Shown here one piece after another: positions 47,015-59,279 of a stretch of DNA of 64,000 bases. Numbering within the stretch: the stretch's first letter is position 1; each line of letters opens with the position of its first letter. The stretch spans positions 26,924,001 to 26,988,000 of the forward strand of contig NC_135367.1 of assembly GCF_051622035.1 (NCBI RefSeq), given 5' to 3'. The position numbers and the translations under genes are program-made. Under the pieces are notes generated by a model, which saw nothing but the letters and a program-made list of their open reading frames with translations, was not told the origin of the DNA and searched no databases. Origin of the DNA: Arctopsyche grandis. Lineage: Eukaryota > Arthropoda > Insecta > Trichoptera > Hydropsychidae.

Positions 47015-47319
47015 AAAACGCAAATATCGGAAGGCAAAGATCGAAAATCGAAAGATCAAAAAAAAGGGTGCATGGTAAACGGTACACTCACTTGATTTGC
47101 GCGAGCAGGATACAACAGGAACAAGAGGAACAGGCTTTTCCTCCCGTATTAATGTGCGCGCGCAGAATACGAGAGGAAAGGCATGTTCCTCTTTTTCCTG
47201 ATGTATCCTGCTCGCGCCAATTAAGTGAGTATGTACCGTTTACCATGCACCATTTTTTTTTGATCTTTCGACTTAAGATCTTTCGATTTTCGATCTTTGC
47301 CTTCCGATATTTGCGTTTT
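47015..47319. mobile_element. Long palindromic foldback element, ~305 bp
   Basis: Arms of about 150 bp: GCAAATATCGGAAGGCAAAG at the left returns as CTTTGCCTTCCGATATTTGC at the right, GTGCATGGTAAACGGTAC as GTACCGTTTACCATGCAC, and GCGAGCAGGATACA as TGTATCCTGCTCGC. The centre is near 47165. Different sequence from the GGTTCGGTGAT family. No target duplication resolved. Confidence 0.8.
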
Positions 47320-47364
47320 CTGTCATTTAACATTCTGTCTCGTCACGTAGACCCCCATGGAACG

Positions 47365-47600
47365 TATGTCCGATAAAAACTCTGCTTGTTTATATTACTC
47401 GCAAGATGGGCGAGCATCGGTAAAAATTGCACAATACATTCAAAAACACACAATAAACAACATGGGATACATTTTTATAAGAAAAATTGTATTCCGTGCG
47501 ATGTAGCGTATTTATAGAGACGTACCGCGTAAAATTGACAATAATTATTTATTCGTAAGGGCCCCTCTATTCTTACCACATATCTCTGTAACCGGTAATA
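47365..47600 (+). repeat. Dispersed repeat, second copy at 60375-60590
   Basis: Shared run: CGTATGTCCGATAAAAACT, TATTACTCGCAAGATGGGC, AACACACAATAAACAACATG and TTATTTATTCGTAAGGGCCC in the same order. The short frame at 60359 comes from this repeat. Family unknown. Confidence 0.7.
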
Positions 47601-47687
47601 TTTTCACTGGATAATCGTTATATATTAGCAGCCGACACTTATTTATTTAAGGGTTAGGTTAAGTTATGGTTGGCCCTATTCATTTAA

Positions 47688-47872
47688 GGGTTCGGTGATC
47701 ATTGGTCACAAAGCGCTCCCCCCAAGTTCACTAAAATCTCTAACGGAACATCTGGCAGGCGAAAAGTCCATCATACTAACGAAATCTCGAGTGCCAAATA
47801 TTCCGCATTCGCGGTTTTCATAGCAAAAATTGACTTTGTGACCATCGCAATGTGACTAATAATCTAATTACC
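47688..47872. mobile_element. Foldback element, GGTTCGGTGAT family, with empty-site control
   Basis: 185 bp starting GGGTTCGGTGATCATTGG and ending TAATCTAATTACC. Perfect duplication TCATTTAA at 47680-47687 and 47873-47880. The host sequence is the same repeat block present uninterrupted at 222-318 and 333-425, where CTATTCATTTAAGATTAG is continuous, so the insertion and its boundaries are directly shown. Confidence 0.92.
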
Positions 47873-48203
47873 TCATTTAAGATTAGGTTGTTAGGGTCGG
47901 TATTTATTTTTGTTACCGGCAGCCCATTTGACGTTTGATTTGCCAGGCGAAAACAGAATCTGTCGTGCGAGCTATTTTAGAGAGGGGCATTCTTTTTATT
48001 TGCCGGGCCGATAAATGGTACCCTTTAAAATATATAGAGCTCCCAATTTTTCAACCCTTTTCATATAAACCGAACGAAACTTGGGCTTTCACGTAAAAAG
48101 TTGTCTGCAGCAGTGGAGTCGGAGTCATTAAAAATCGAGCAACTTCGACATTTAGTGCCAAAACACACTGAGTAGTATGAGACGTCACGTCCTACTGAGT
48201 GTT

Positions 48204-48568
48204 TATTCGACATATGTAAAAATACTGCCAACAAAACGTACGAATATAATACAAACATAATGACAGATCAACAAAAAACATCTTTATATACTGTTTGCTA
48301 CAAATGTTTCCTCTAGGCTATATGTAAGTCTCGGAGCATTTAGCGCCATCTATTGAAAATTGATTTAATTAATTAATTTTTCTATCGGTGTTTTATATTG
48401 TTTATATTTAGGTAGGTAGGCAGTTTTTACCATTTTTTTACTATACATATTAAGCAATTAAATATATTTAAAAAAAATACGACTGCGTGCGGACCAACAC
48501 ATTTATTTTAATTAATAGCTTAATATGCCATAACCCATGTGATGATATTTCATGGGGCACAACACTAG
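48204..48568 (+). mobile_element. Helitron/HINE-like element
   Basis: From about AATACTGCCAACAAAACGTA to TGATGATATTTCATGGGGCA, CAACACTAG, then T. Aligned over most of its length with 57507-58030 (GTTTCCTCTAGGC, GAGCATTTAGCGCCAT, GGTGTTTTATATTGTTTATA). No coding content. Confidence 0.7.
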
Positions 48569-48569
48569 T

Positions 48570-49403
48570 AAAAATAAATAATAATAAAAACCAATAATTT
48601 CATTTATTTATTTAGAAAAAAAATGCGTTTTTTTTTTATAATTCTTCGTTGACTATTCCTTAAAATAATTCAAAAATACAAATTGAAATTCTTCCTCACG
48701 TTACAACAATATATGTACGACAAAAAGTGCAATTTTATTTTTAACACATGTAAAAATGTAAAAAAAAATTGAAAATTTGTACAACATGAATAAATCGTTG
48801 GCACTCGTAAATGCATCAATTATAGCCACATTAAAAAGAAAAAAAAATACACTACGCTTACTTGATTCAATTTATACACAATACGAAAAATCCACTGTAC
48901 AAATATTGCATATAAAAATATTTGTCTGAATAGTGATTACATATAAACAAAATATACAACAGTTATAAAAGTTCACAAAATATAATAATATATATAATAT
49001 TAAAACAGCTCGTCTTACTATACTGATTGTCTCTGTATTAAAAATTCGTGAATTTTCATAATTTAAATCATTAAAAAAATATATAATTTACATTATGTGC
49101 AAATATAAAGAGGGGAAAATTCATACTTCAAAATAGGCTAGATTTGATATAAAAATTCATTCAATAAAACTCGATTAATATTTACAAAATTCAATTTAAA
49201 AATCTCTATCCTTCTCTAGGTGATTTCTAGGAATAATATCATCACTTCACGTCATACAAAAGAGCAATGTAAAGATTGCCGCGTTCACGTCTTAATAAAA
49301 AAAATGAACAAATTGATTCTTGCAATCGTAAATATCATCCGTCGAGACATTATCTATCACAATGCAATAAAAAAATTCATATTTATCCTATTTTGCGTCA
49401 AGA
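48570..49403 (-). other. AT-rich DNA with the Nnt 3' UTR
   Basis: Directly downstream of the Nnt stop. No second gene is visible. The transcript end cannot be placed: no canonical AATAAA with a convincing downstream element was identified close to the stop. Confidence 0.4.
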
Positions 49404-52400
49404 TTACGCGGAAATTTGCTGAACTTTAGCCAACAGAGCGTCGCACGTTTTCTTAGCGTCTCCGAGCAACATAGCCGTGTTAGGCCTGTAGAAAACGGGA
49501 TTATCAACAGCGGCATACCCGACACCTAAAGATCTCTTCAAAACAACCACCTAAAAACAACATCAACAAATCAAACACTTGAAAAGATTCACAATACACA
49601 TTTATTAACTAATTGATGTCTCGGATATGTCATAGATTAGCGGCTAAAGGCTCGTTAATGTACACAATTGCTTACCTGTTGCGCTTGCCATACTTTCAAC
49701 ACGGGCATACCGGCAATCGGAGAGTTGGGATCGTCTTCAGCGGCACTATTGACGGTATCATTAGCGCCTAAAATTAAAAAAAATATTAAAAAACAATAGT
49801 AATCATTGAAACATACACTTTATAACTAAAAAAAACACCCACCGATTACAAGTACTAGTTCAGTTTCTGAGAAGTCAGAGTTGATTTCTTCCATTTCAAG
49901 AACATCATCATAAGGAACACCAGCCTCAGCGAGAAGAACGTTCAACTGACCAGGCATACGTCCTAATTAGTAAAAAAAAAAAGACAATAAGTACACGTTG
50001 AGCTAATTTTAATAACAAAAAATACTTTCACAACGATTATTGATACCTGCAACGGGGTGGATGGCGAATCTGACTTGTTTTCCCATTTTCTTCAACATCG
50101 TGACCAATTCAGCAATTGGATATTGAGCCTTAGCAACGCACAGACCATAACCTCAAATCAAAACACCAAATTAATCACGATTCGTATATATTGTATTACA
50201 GTTGATGTTAAAACTAAGCCAATACATACCTGGTGTGATGATTATGGACTGCGATTTGTGGATAAGGTCAGCGACAGAGTCAACGTTCAATTCAGTGTGG
50301 GTCAAACCTTCGGGACGGGCAGTAGTTCCGGTTGCTGTGATTCCGTATCCACCCAAAATTACATTGGGCAAAGAACGGTTCATCGCCTATAATAATGCGG
50401 ATGTTAAACAATGTATTAAATCAATAATTAGTAATAGAAATATAATAAGACGGTACCTTGCACATAATGTATGACAAAATGGCACCAGACGATCCGATGA
50501 GAGCACCGACTACGGTCATCAATGAGTTGTTTAACATGAATCCTTCAGCACACAGCGCCCATCCAGAGTAACTGTTCAAGACGGTTATGACCACTGGCAT
50601 ATCGGCACCTTTGAAAATAATACGTAGATTTATAAAATAGTATGCTACTTAAAATATGTCACCTATCTAACTTATGGCCATACTTAAATTCTTGGGTACA
50701 TTCTAGATTATCCCATTTTAAGTACATACGCATATCAAATACCACATTGAAAAATTCGAATGTGACCAACCCATGACTTTATCTTTGTATTCGAGGAATA
50801 TAAGGTCACAAAACAAAATTCGATAATTAAACATACATACACGTTCACACATACTAGTTATGAGAGCATTTTCATTACAAATGTAGAGAAACTTACCCAA
50901 GACAAAAGTTCTACTTCCGGTTGTCGGATTTTGTTCAAAAATTTTTTATTGCTTTTAATGACTATAAATATTTCACACATTAAATAACAAGATAATAACA
51001 ATAGTTTAAAAGGTCCAAATAAAATAATGAAATATTGTTTTAAAAAAAAATACTATTTCTAGTTTACGAATTCTGACCAAAACCTTATCAGCTCCAAGTT
51101 AGTACATAAATAATACAAATAGAAATGTTCAGCTTGATACGTTCAGGGGTGTGGAAAGAATCGTGGTCAAAACATTTTTGACTTTTCTAAGAGGAAAAAA
51201 TCCCACTTCCGGTTTGTTAAATTTAGTGATTTTTTTTATTTTTATCACATTGATGAAAGAATTATACTTGAATTTTTTCGTGAAGAGGACACATGTCTAA
51301 GGGGCCGAAAAAAATAGTGGAAGAAAAATCGAACAAGAATAAACTGCCACTTCCGGTTGACGGATGCTTACAAAATTTTATACAACTTTGTACTAAGCTT
51401 AAATTTCTAGATATGAAATTTTAGTTCAATAAACCCAAAGATTTCTGATAAAAACATAAAAAAAACTCGATTCTCTAGAGTAAAAGTACTACTTCCGGTT
51501 TAAGAAAAAATATTGAGGTATAAAATTTATCATTTTTATTACATGTGAAAAAATTTCAGTTCTATTTAGTTAGTGGTTTGGGAGATAATTGAATTCAAAA
51601 ACTTAAAAAAAAAGAGGATACCTATAGGGGAGGTACCATTTCTGTTCAACTTAAAAAATTTACGTCGTATCAATAAAATTTTCAGTGACCGATACTAAGT
51701 TTTAGTTCGATAGGACGAACAGTGTTAAAAAAAATCCACTAACACACAGAAACACACACTTTTTTTAATTTCTAGATCATGTTAACATGATCAGTGATCG
51801 ATTCTGAGTTCGAATCAGTCAAAATCTTGAGTTCGAATTTTCGCATGATCACAAAACTTCATCTATTGTTAATACGTACATACATAAAATAAAAATTTAG
51901 AAACGTATGTCTCTTAATGCTGGGATCATGAACTAAAATTCCATTTTTTACACTTATTTGCTGTTGAATAGTATTACCTCCAATGGCAGCAGTCAATGTA
52001 ACACCCATGATAGAACTAAGTGCGGCAGTCGCTCCCAACAAAGGCAATCCAGGTACTTCAGGCATTGCTAATAAAGCTGCTCCACATCCGAGACTGCTTG
52101 CGAGAAGACCGGCATTTAGTGCGTGCCGTCCTGGCAACAACAACGGAGCTGATGACAGAACACCTTGAAGTTTACCGTATGCGACCAAAGAACCACTGTA
52201 AACAATCGTAAAGCATTAAATCCACCATCAATACACACACTGAATAAATGAACACGGCATATTAAAGCACCTGAAAGTTACGCCTCCGATGTATGTTCCG
52301 AGGAAGAGTGCAGTCTTGATGGCGTTAGCTGCTGGATCCAAAGCCATGGCGGGGAAGTCGTGCATGTACGTAGCTATACACGTCAGTACAGCAGCCATTC

Positions 52401-55400
52401 CAACGAGACTATGGAATCCGGCGACCAGTTGTGGTAGATCTGTGATTTCTATACGCTTGGCGATGAGAGCTCCGATGCCACCTCCTAATGCAGCTGTGCC
52501 TCCCATCTGACAGAGAACTTCGGTGGAAGGACTCAAGATACCCAATGTCGATGCAATACCACCAGAAACACCGATCTACGATTAGAAATTTGGATATTAT
52601 TGAAAACAGTCGGTAACTAATTCAACCGATACAGCAAACTTGAAAGCCTACCATTCCGAGGTAATTTCCTTTACGAGCTGTACCCTGTGAGCTCAATCCA
52701 GCTAAGGCGCCTACACAACACAAGGAAGATGCAAGATATGCCATTTGATGGACTTCAGGATATCCCTAAATTAGACACATCGGTAATAATATATATGCAT
52801 GTCGTACTATTTTAGATAGAATAGGAAAACTGTATGATACCTGCATCGTCGTTGCCATATAACCACCCAAGAAAGCAGCAGCTGGCAAGGCATACAAAAC
52901 ACCGTATTCTTTTGGATCTCCAGGCCTGTTCGTAAAACGAAAAAAAAACTTTCAATAAATAAAATAAACATTTTTATACAATTTTACAAAGTACACATAC
53001 CTTTTGAACATATCCAACATTCGTTGAGTGACGAGGAAACCACCGAAGACGTTCACGAATGAAATAAGAGCTGCAGTTGCGGCCAAGCCCTACAAAACAA
53101 TCCAAACTTTCCATCAGAACCGTTCTTCAAATGACACAAACTGAAAATGCTTAAAATTTTACCTCAATCGTATTAGTCGGAACATAGTTTCCACCCATGA
53201 GAAGTAATCCACCAACGGCGGTAATTCCAGAGATAGCATTCGTTACAGACATTAGAGGTGAATGCAAAGCAGGTACGACACCCCAAACAGTGTGATATCC
53301 GACAAGTCCTGCATAAAAACAAATATATGTAGGTGTTTTCTACTCCAATGAGGTTGTACATGGTGGTCAGACTAGCTGAAGATGAGAGAATCACTAGTAG
53401 CAATGAGAGAACCACTAACCCAAAGTCAAGTATTAAAAACATTGAAATGATTTGGAATTACAAGTGTTGTTTTCCAAGTCGTCAAAGAGGCAACTCCTCA
53501 AAGATATTTCATCAATCCAGAGATATTTGGCATATAAGAAATAAAGAACTGTACAGCATCTTTCAAGGATGTGCAGTGGAACGTCTTAAACGGGTCATAC
53601 AATCACTACAGTAGCTATTCTGTACCCCCTCTGGCTAAACTGTTATAACTTAATAGTGGGGTTGCTTCATTTACAATTACATAACAAATAATCAACACAA
53701 ACCTGATAATGCGAAAGTGGTGGCCATAGTTGTGAAAGCGGGATTCGGTGACACGATTCCAAGTCCGAGTACAGTAGCCAAACCTTTAAAAACCATTATC
53801 ATAGTATACCATGTCAAAAACAATGAATTAAAAGCATATGAAATAAAATAACACACCAGAAGTATACAACATGCTATCCTTGAAGGTAACACTGAATGGA
53901 TCCGGAGGTGGTGGAGCTACTTTAACTGGTTTAGGAGGAGCGGCAGCAACGGCAGCCTTAAGTGGAGGCGGTGCTGGCCACATCATTTTACCATTGTGAA
54001 GAATGATACTACCACGAGTAACTTCATCCGACAAATTAATATCAAAATGCTCAGACGAACCTACAAAACAAATTAAAATCAGTGCTGAAATTTCACAACA
54101 GGATTATTGAAATTACAAAGTTCATACCCAAACTGAGCAAGAATCCAGATATGTTGTTTCCGTACAGTGTGGATGATTGTGCAGGCATTCTAGATGGGAG
54201 ATCGGTGAGACCGATATGAGTAACGCCGTGGATTTGAGCAATTTCGCCAGGTTTGGTAGTTTGAACGTTACCTCCGGCTTCTGCAGCGAGATCTACAACT
54301 ACACTACCGGGTTTCATTCCTTTGATAGCATCCTAAAACACCGAATAAACATCATACTCACATTGTATCGATCAATTTAACAAGCTTGCATACCTCTAGA
54401 ATCAGCAATGGCGCCGGTTTTCCAGGAATTAAAGCAGTCGTAATGACGACATCAGCTTGTCGAGCCTCCCTGCCTAAAAGTTCCCTTTCTGCTTTCATGA
54501 AAGCATCACTCATTTCCTTGCCATAACCACCAGCTCCACCACCGTCTTCCTATAACAGATGCATTTCAATCAAATATCTTCTGACGTCTGTCTTCGATGT
54601 TAATAAGTTACAATTTAAAGTAAGCAATTGAATACCTCCATTTCCATGGTTACAAAAGTGGCTCCGAGTGATTCAATCTGCTCTCGGACAGCTGGACGAG
54701 TGTCAAAAGCACGTACGGCAGCACCCATGCAACGAGCTTGAGCAGCTGCAGCTAAACCAGCAACACCAGCACCAACGACTAAAGCCCGGCAAGGCGGTAC
54801 ACGTCCTGCAGCCGTCATTTGACCTAATACAGAAATATTGCATGAAAATGTCTAAAGATTGTTTATATATGAAATAGAATCAAGATGAAACATACCTGAA
54901 AAGAATCTTGGGAAGTAGTTTGCAGCTTCGATGACCGATCTGTAACCAGCGACGTTAGCCATCGAACTCAACGCGTCCCAAACTTGAGCTCGACTGATTC
55001 TAGGAATGCAATCCATAGCTGAAAATATATAAATAAAATTGAAAGTCTATAATGTATTTAAGTTATATTGTTGAGTTTATTTTTATAACATATACATATT
55101 TTATTTACCGAATGCATTCATCTGTTTGTCAGCGAGCAACTTGATGAGAGCCTGATTTTGAGCTGGGTATAAAAAGGATATCAACGTGCTCTGATCTCTA
55201 AACAGAGCAACTTCCTTGTCGGATGGCTGGCGTACCTTCAATACAATATCTAAAATTCAAAATACATGTTAACCGTTTGCCCGTGGCCGTCTTCTATGGA
55301 AGCTTTGGGCGACAAGTCTGTAGCGCGGCTGTCTTCCATAGAATTTCTGAACTTTGCACGGGATTTTGAGGCTTATATGCACCTATTTCAACTGTTTTAA

Positions 55401-56189
55401 GGTTCAAAATTGGTTGAATATATTACTGAGAGTTGAATGCCATCTATTCAATTTGCTTAAAATGAATATATACCAGTCAAAAATTAGTTTTTTGTGGAAC
55501 CATATTGAAACCTCGTTTATGTGACGTCACTTCTTCATACAATTAATCCAAAACTACGAGATATAATATGTATTTTATTGTTTAAAATAATACTTTATGT
55601 GTTAATTAACATATCTGGTTACTTGAGTAAATATTAAAATCTGTATTTAAGGTCGAAAACTCGATTGCCAAATTCGCGAAAAAAGTTCCGCGTACAGGGC
55701 TTGTTCGCTCTATTTATTGCCGCGGGCAAAGGTTTAAGCTACGAAAAAGGCATAATACATACATGAAATATATAGAGGAAATGCATATAAAGACCTGATT
55801 GAAACGCTTGAGCGTTGCTGGTAATAGTAGCTCCGGCTTCTTCATACATTTGATTGGGGAATTTGGCCGCTAAACCTGCATTCTCTTCCACGGTCACTTT
55901 GAAACCTTTCTTTACAAGATTGCTCACAACTGTCGGTGCTATAGCCACTCTGAATAATACACGTACAATGTAAATATGCATCAAACATACAGCATATATT
56001 CAATCGCGTTATATTGTACCGTCTTTCGTTGGTCCATGACTCTTTCGGTACGCCTATTGTTAGTTTCGTATAAGGTATTCCGGAAACCGGTGCCTTGTTT
56101 GCGGACGATTGAGACGAATATCTTGAAAGAGTCTTCCTCAACGTCACTCTATGAGCTCCCAATCGGCGAACTCCGCAAATTCCACACAT
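49404..56189 (-). CDS. Nnt: NAD(P) transhydrogenase, mitochondrial, 1050 aa
   Basis: 21 exons (56189-56020, 55949-55795, 55249-55109, 55018-54896, 54823-54636, 54549-54394, 54332-54128, 54060-53857, 53783-53703, 53308-53163, 53089-53001, 52925-52841, 52765-52652, 52575-52271, 52195-51978, 50608-50457, 50386-50230, 50151-50047, 49962-49843, 49767-49676, 49550-49404) total 3153 nt, all GT/AG and in phase. The enzyme couples proton entry across the inner mitochondrial membrane to hydride transfer from NADH to NADP+. A basic presequence (about 1-35) precedes the NAD-binding domain ([19 protein letters not shown]; nucleotide loop [11 protein letters not shown] at about 213). A Pro/Ala linker ([19 protein letters not shown]) leads to the multi-span membrane domain (about 430-800), then the NADP domain ([62 protein letters not shown]). 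Length is close to animal NNT. Appears intact. An AG before the ATG suggests a 5' non-coding exon, probably in the CpG-rich block near 58.6 kb. Confidence 0.98.
50745..51885 (+). repeat. Dispersed ~1.1-kb repeat in Nnt intron 15
   Basis: Second copy of the repeat at 18855-19992. ACTTCCGGTT-like motifs at 50913, about 51055 (degenerate), 51205, 51349, 51491 and about 51635 give a period of roughly 142-150 bp. It lies antisense to Nnt and accounts for most of its largest intron. Confidence 0.8.
55273..55733. mobile_element. piggyBac-type MITE in Nnt intron 2, 461 bp
   Basis: Flanked by TTAA (55269-55272, 55734-55737). Ends CCGTTTGCCCGTGGC and, reversed, ACCTTTGCCCGCGGC. No transposase. piggyBac elements insert at and duplicate TTAA. 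Confidence 0.7.
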
Positions 56190-56194
56190 TTTGA

Positions 56195-56985
56195 TCGACG
56201 CGAATCTGAAATTGATTAAAAAATTGATCGATCGGTTTGAAAATTTCGGCGACTTCTTTAATGTTTCATGTCATGCATTTTTATATGATAATGATAAGAA
56301 AAATAGAGCAAGGTCGTATTTAAGTGAAGGATTTGACTGATCGGTTTCTACACAAATGTCTGATAACATTCACATGTAAGCCTGTGACTTATGTATTTAA
56401 TATTTAAATTGTAGCAAAGAATTTCAATCTGTTTTCAACAACTACATATATTGTAACATGGGAACATGAGAGGGAGTATCCACTGTCTAAGTGCATTCTT
56501 GGGTGAATAATAGAGACCCTAGATTAGGTTAACGGGACTCAGTAAGTGCCCGAACAAAGGATACGCTGGAGTTCTCACAGTAGACCTTTAAGTGCCAAGA
56601 CAATAGACACATTAATGGATTAGGGAAGCTGTGCTGTGTAACTTGTCCTTTATAAGGAGGTACACACGGTAGATTAGATTATTCTGGAGTGAGCCTCTGT
56701 GATCTTTGAATAAATGCTGTGAAGCGACTTTGGCCTTTCATTTAGATCTTGAACTCACCCTTATACAACAATACTTTATAAGTTAAACTGTTGGGTTTTG
56801 AAAATTTTATATTATAATATTTTATCTATTTCCTGTGGAGTTGAACATTTTCACGAGTTGCTGTGATATCAACTCGTATACATCGCAAATTTTAGTCTAC
56901 AATAATTTAATTTAAATTTTGTCAAATATTTTATTTTAATAAATGGAAAATGTGTAATTTTTACCAAATAACTTTATCATCATGT
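56195..56985. other. Upstream intron of Nnt, nothing further seen
   Basis: The AATTTCAG acceptor 16 bp before the Nnt ATG suggests this is intron. A non-AT-rich stretch (56460-56760, e.g. GAGGTACACACGG and GAATAAATGCTGTGAAGCGA) resembles a solo-LTR-like or other repeat end, but no second copy is in the window. Confidence 0.35.
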
Positions 56986-56989
56986 ATAT

Positions 56990-57390
56990 AACCAGCAGAA
57001 TAGACTAGAGGTTAGCATATAATGCTCTAAACAGAGTGGTCACAGGTTAAAATCCCACTGGTTTCTGGCCAGACCTTGGATTTGTGATCCAGGTCGATCA
57101 TTTCCTATCAGAGTTTGCCAATTTATCTGATTTTCTTTGAAACGGTACCAACAAATTGGCAACCTTATCCATTTTCTTGCAAAATCTCGAGTTTTCAGCA
57201 ATCTCGAATTTCGCTGAATTGTATAAAATGCTGCAAATTTACAAATTCGACCATAGATGTCTCTGTGGACATGAATTGATATGTATTTATGTACTTTGTA
57301 TAATACTAATAATATTTGTATCAAATGTACAATGTTTCTGGCCAGGAAGGCGCATTGGGGATATCTGTTAGGGCTTCCTGGTATATATTA
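56990..57390 (+). mobile_element. tRNA-derived SINE, full length
   Basis: Eroded A box (TAGACTAGAGGTTAGC) and B box (GGTTAAAATCC), followed by CCAGACCTTGG, GATCATTTCCTATCAGAGTT, an AT-rich middle and a 3' hairpin (CCAGGAAGG.. CTTCCTGG) plus an A/T tail. This copy and 3555-3990 show that the family has a tRNA head, conserved body and hairpin tail of about 400 bp. Confidence 0.8.
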
Positions 57391-57506
57391 AAGATAAAAT
57401 CAATAAATATAATAGAGCTATTCTGTGTCTGTGTGCGATAACGTTCGCCGTATTATAATAGTTGTTTTGATTCGATATACATATGTATGTATGTACGTCA
57501 CAGCTA

Positions 57507-58030
57507 AAACACTGCCAACAAAATGTACGACTATAATAACAAAAGAAAAACTTCTATATATGTATACTGTTTGCCAACAATGTTTCCTCTAGGCAAGTCT
57601 CTGAGCATTTAGCGCCATATTTAGTCAATTAATTAATTAATTTTTCTATTGGTGTTTTATATTGTTTATATGTAGATAGATAGGTAATTTTTAGCATTTT
57701 TTTTTCATAACAAACAATTAAATATAAATATTAAAATTAAATATATTTAAAATGTAATTCGAAAAAAAAACCGAGTGTTTATTTATTGAAAATTTATTTA
57801 TTTATTTAATTAATTAATCAATTAATTTTTCTAATGGTATTTTATATTGTTTATATGAATAGGTAGGTACCATTTTTTTATATTAAAAAATTAAATATAA
57901 ATATATTTTAAAGGTGCTATAAATAGATTTTAAAGAATCACAGGACCGACTCATTTCTTTTAATTTTTTTTATTTAATAACTTGATATACCATAACCCAT
58001 GCGATAATATTTCATCGGGCATAACACTAG
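57507..58030 (+). mobile_element. Helitron/HINE-like element
   Basis: Second copy of 48204-48568, with an internal partial duplication (TTTCTAATGGTATTTTATAT repeats TTTCTATTGGTGTTTTATAT). Ends with CATGCGATAATATTTCATCG, GGCATAACACTAG, then T. Confidence 0.75.
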
Positions 58031-58239
58031 TCTAAATATAAGTATACACAATTAATTTCCGATAATACCAATTGACTGCGATACAATTTTTTTGAGTCGA
58101 ATGATATTCTCATTGGGAAAAGTCTCTACGTTTTAACTTTGTGACAAACATTTCAAACAAACAGAACATGGCATCGTTCATGAGGTCGATCTGATAAAAT
58201 AAGACGGGTTCAAAGACCGACGCGCAATCGATAAAAACA

Positions 58240-58985
58240 ACAATTGTGCATTTTCGCAAAGTGTTGCGACTCGATTTGACGGTTCGAATTTGAGCGGCAA
58301 AACGATCCATACGAGCGAAAGGGGCGTACCCTTTGTTTACAAACACACGTTTGACATTTTGGCGCGAATTTTTCACGTATGCGATTTCCAAGATCGATGG
58401 CGACGTACGCGCGCCATATTTTCGCAGCACACCTACGGAGCTTTCGCCAGTCAGATCTTTGCCGTTGGATTCGTATTGGAATCGCCGAGAACCATTGCCA
58501 TTCTCAGTGATGATTTCGCGATTCGAATGAAAAGTGCGCGCCACAGATAAGGAAACGAAGAGGCCGGTGTTATTTTGGCAACAGCACGTGCGTTACCTCT
58601 AGTGTGTAGTGTCTAGTGTCTAGTAGTCTAGTCGGCAGAGTCGAAGCTCGAGCTGGCGATTGCAGGCAGGCTCGGGCGAGTACAGGTGAGGGTGAATATG
58701 AAGGTTCGAATTGAATGACCGGCTCGGCCCGGGTGCTCTTTGATCCTTCTCCCGAAACGAGCCACACACATACACACACGACCTGCACCCGTGCCAGCCC
58801 GGGCCCGACTGACTCGCGTGGCCCAAATGGGGTGGTGGGGGTGGACGTGAGCAGCTCGACAGGTGGCGCCTCCAAGCGATTCGAGCGGCCGACTCCTGAA
58901 ACGTTTTTCCACGCAAGAGCTTTGGCGCGCTTTCAAATTATTCCCACACGCACACCGATTTGCATTTGGCCCTAACACCTTTCAT
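58240..58985. promoter_or_regulatory. CpG-rich block, probable Nnt promoter and 5' UTR exon
   Basis: The only extended CpG-dense region on this side of Nnt, 2 kb upstream of its start codon. On the minus strand a donor (ACTAGAG then GTAACG at 58597/58596) could close a non-coding first exon spliced to the acceptor just before the ATG at 56189. On the plus strand GAGTACAG then GTGAGGG (about 58685) could be a divergent first exon. Overlapping open frames here are low-complexity and look non-coding. Confidence 0.45.
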
Positions 58986-59279
58986 ATCATACATATATTC
59001 CAATATCCCCGTGACGCGGAGTTCCTTCCAAATTTGTTTTGCTCAAATATACTTGTATAGTTTGAGTGCTAACGTCTTTTCTGTTGAAAGCCCGCCACGC
59101 TGAAAATTTCGCCAACATTTCCAACTAGAATTATTTAGAAATCCAATAGAAAGCAGGTATAAAAGTTGTAGCTAATACAAACCAACCTTGGAACACTACG
59201 CTAGATTACACTACCGCCGAGGATTTCAAGCTTAGTAAAAGTGTGTTTAGACCAGAGAAATGTTATAATAACACTGTTC

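Noticed and set aside
53333-53614. 93-aa plus-strand frame inside Nnt
   Set aside because: It overlaps Nnt intron 9 and the start of exon 10 in antisense and has no recognisable domain.
58570-58975. Several ~100-aa overlapping frames on both strands
   Set aside because: GC-rich, low-complexity and mutually overlapping; typical of a CpG-rich promoter rather than coding sequence.
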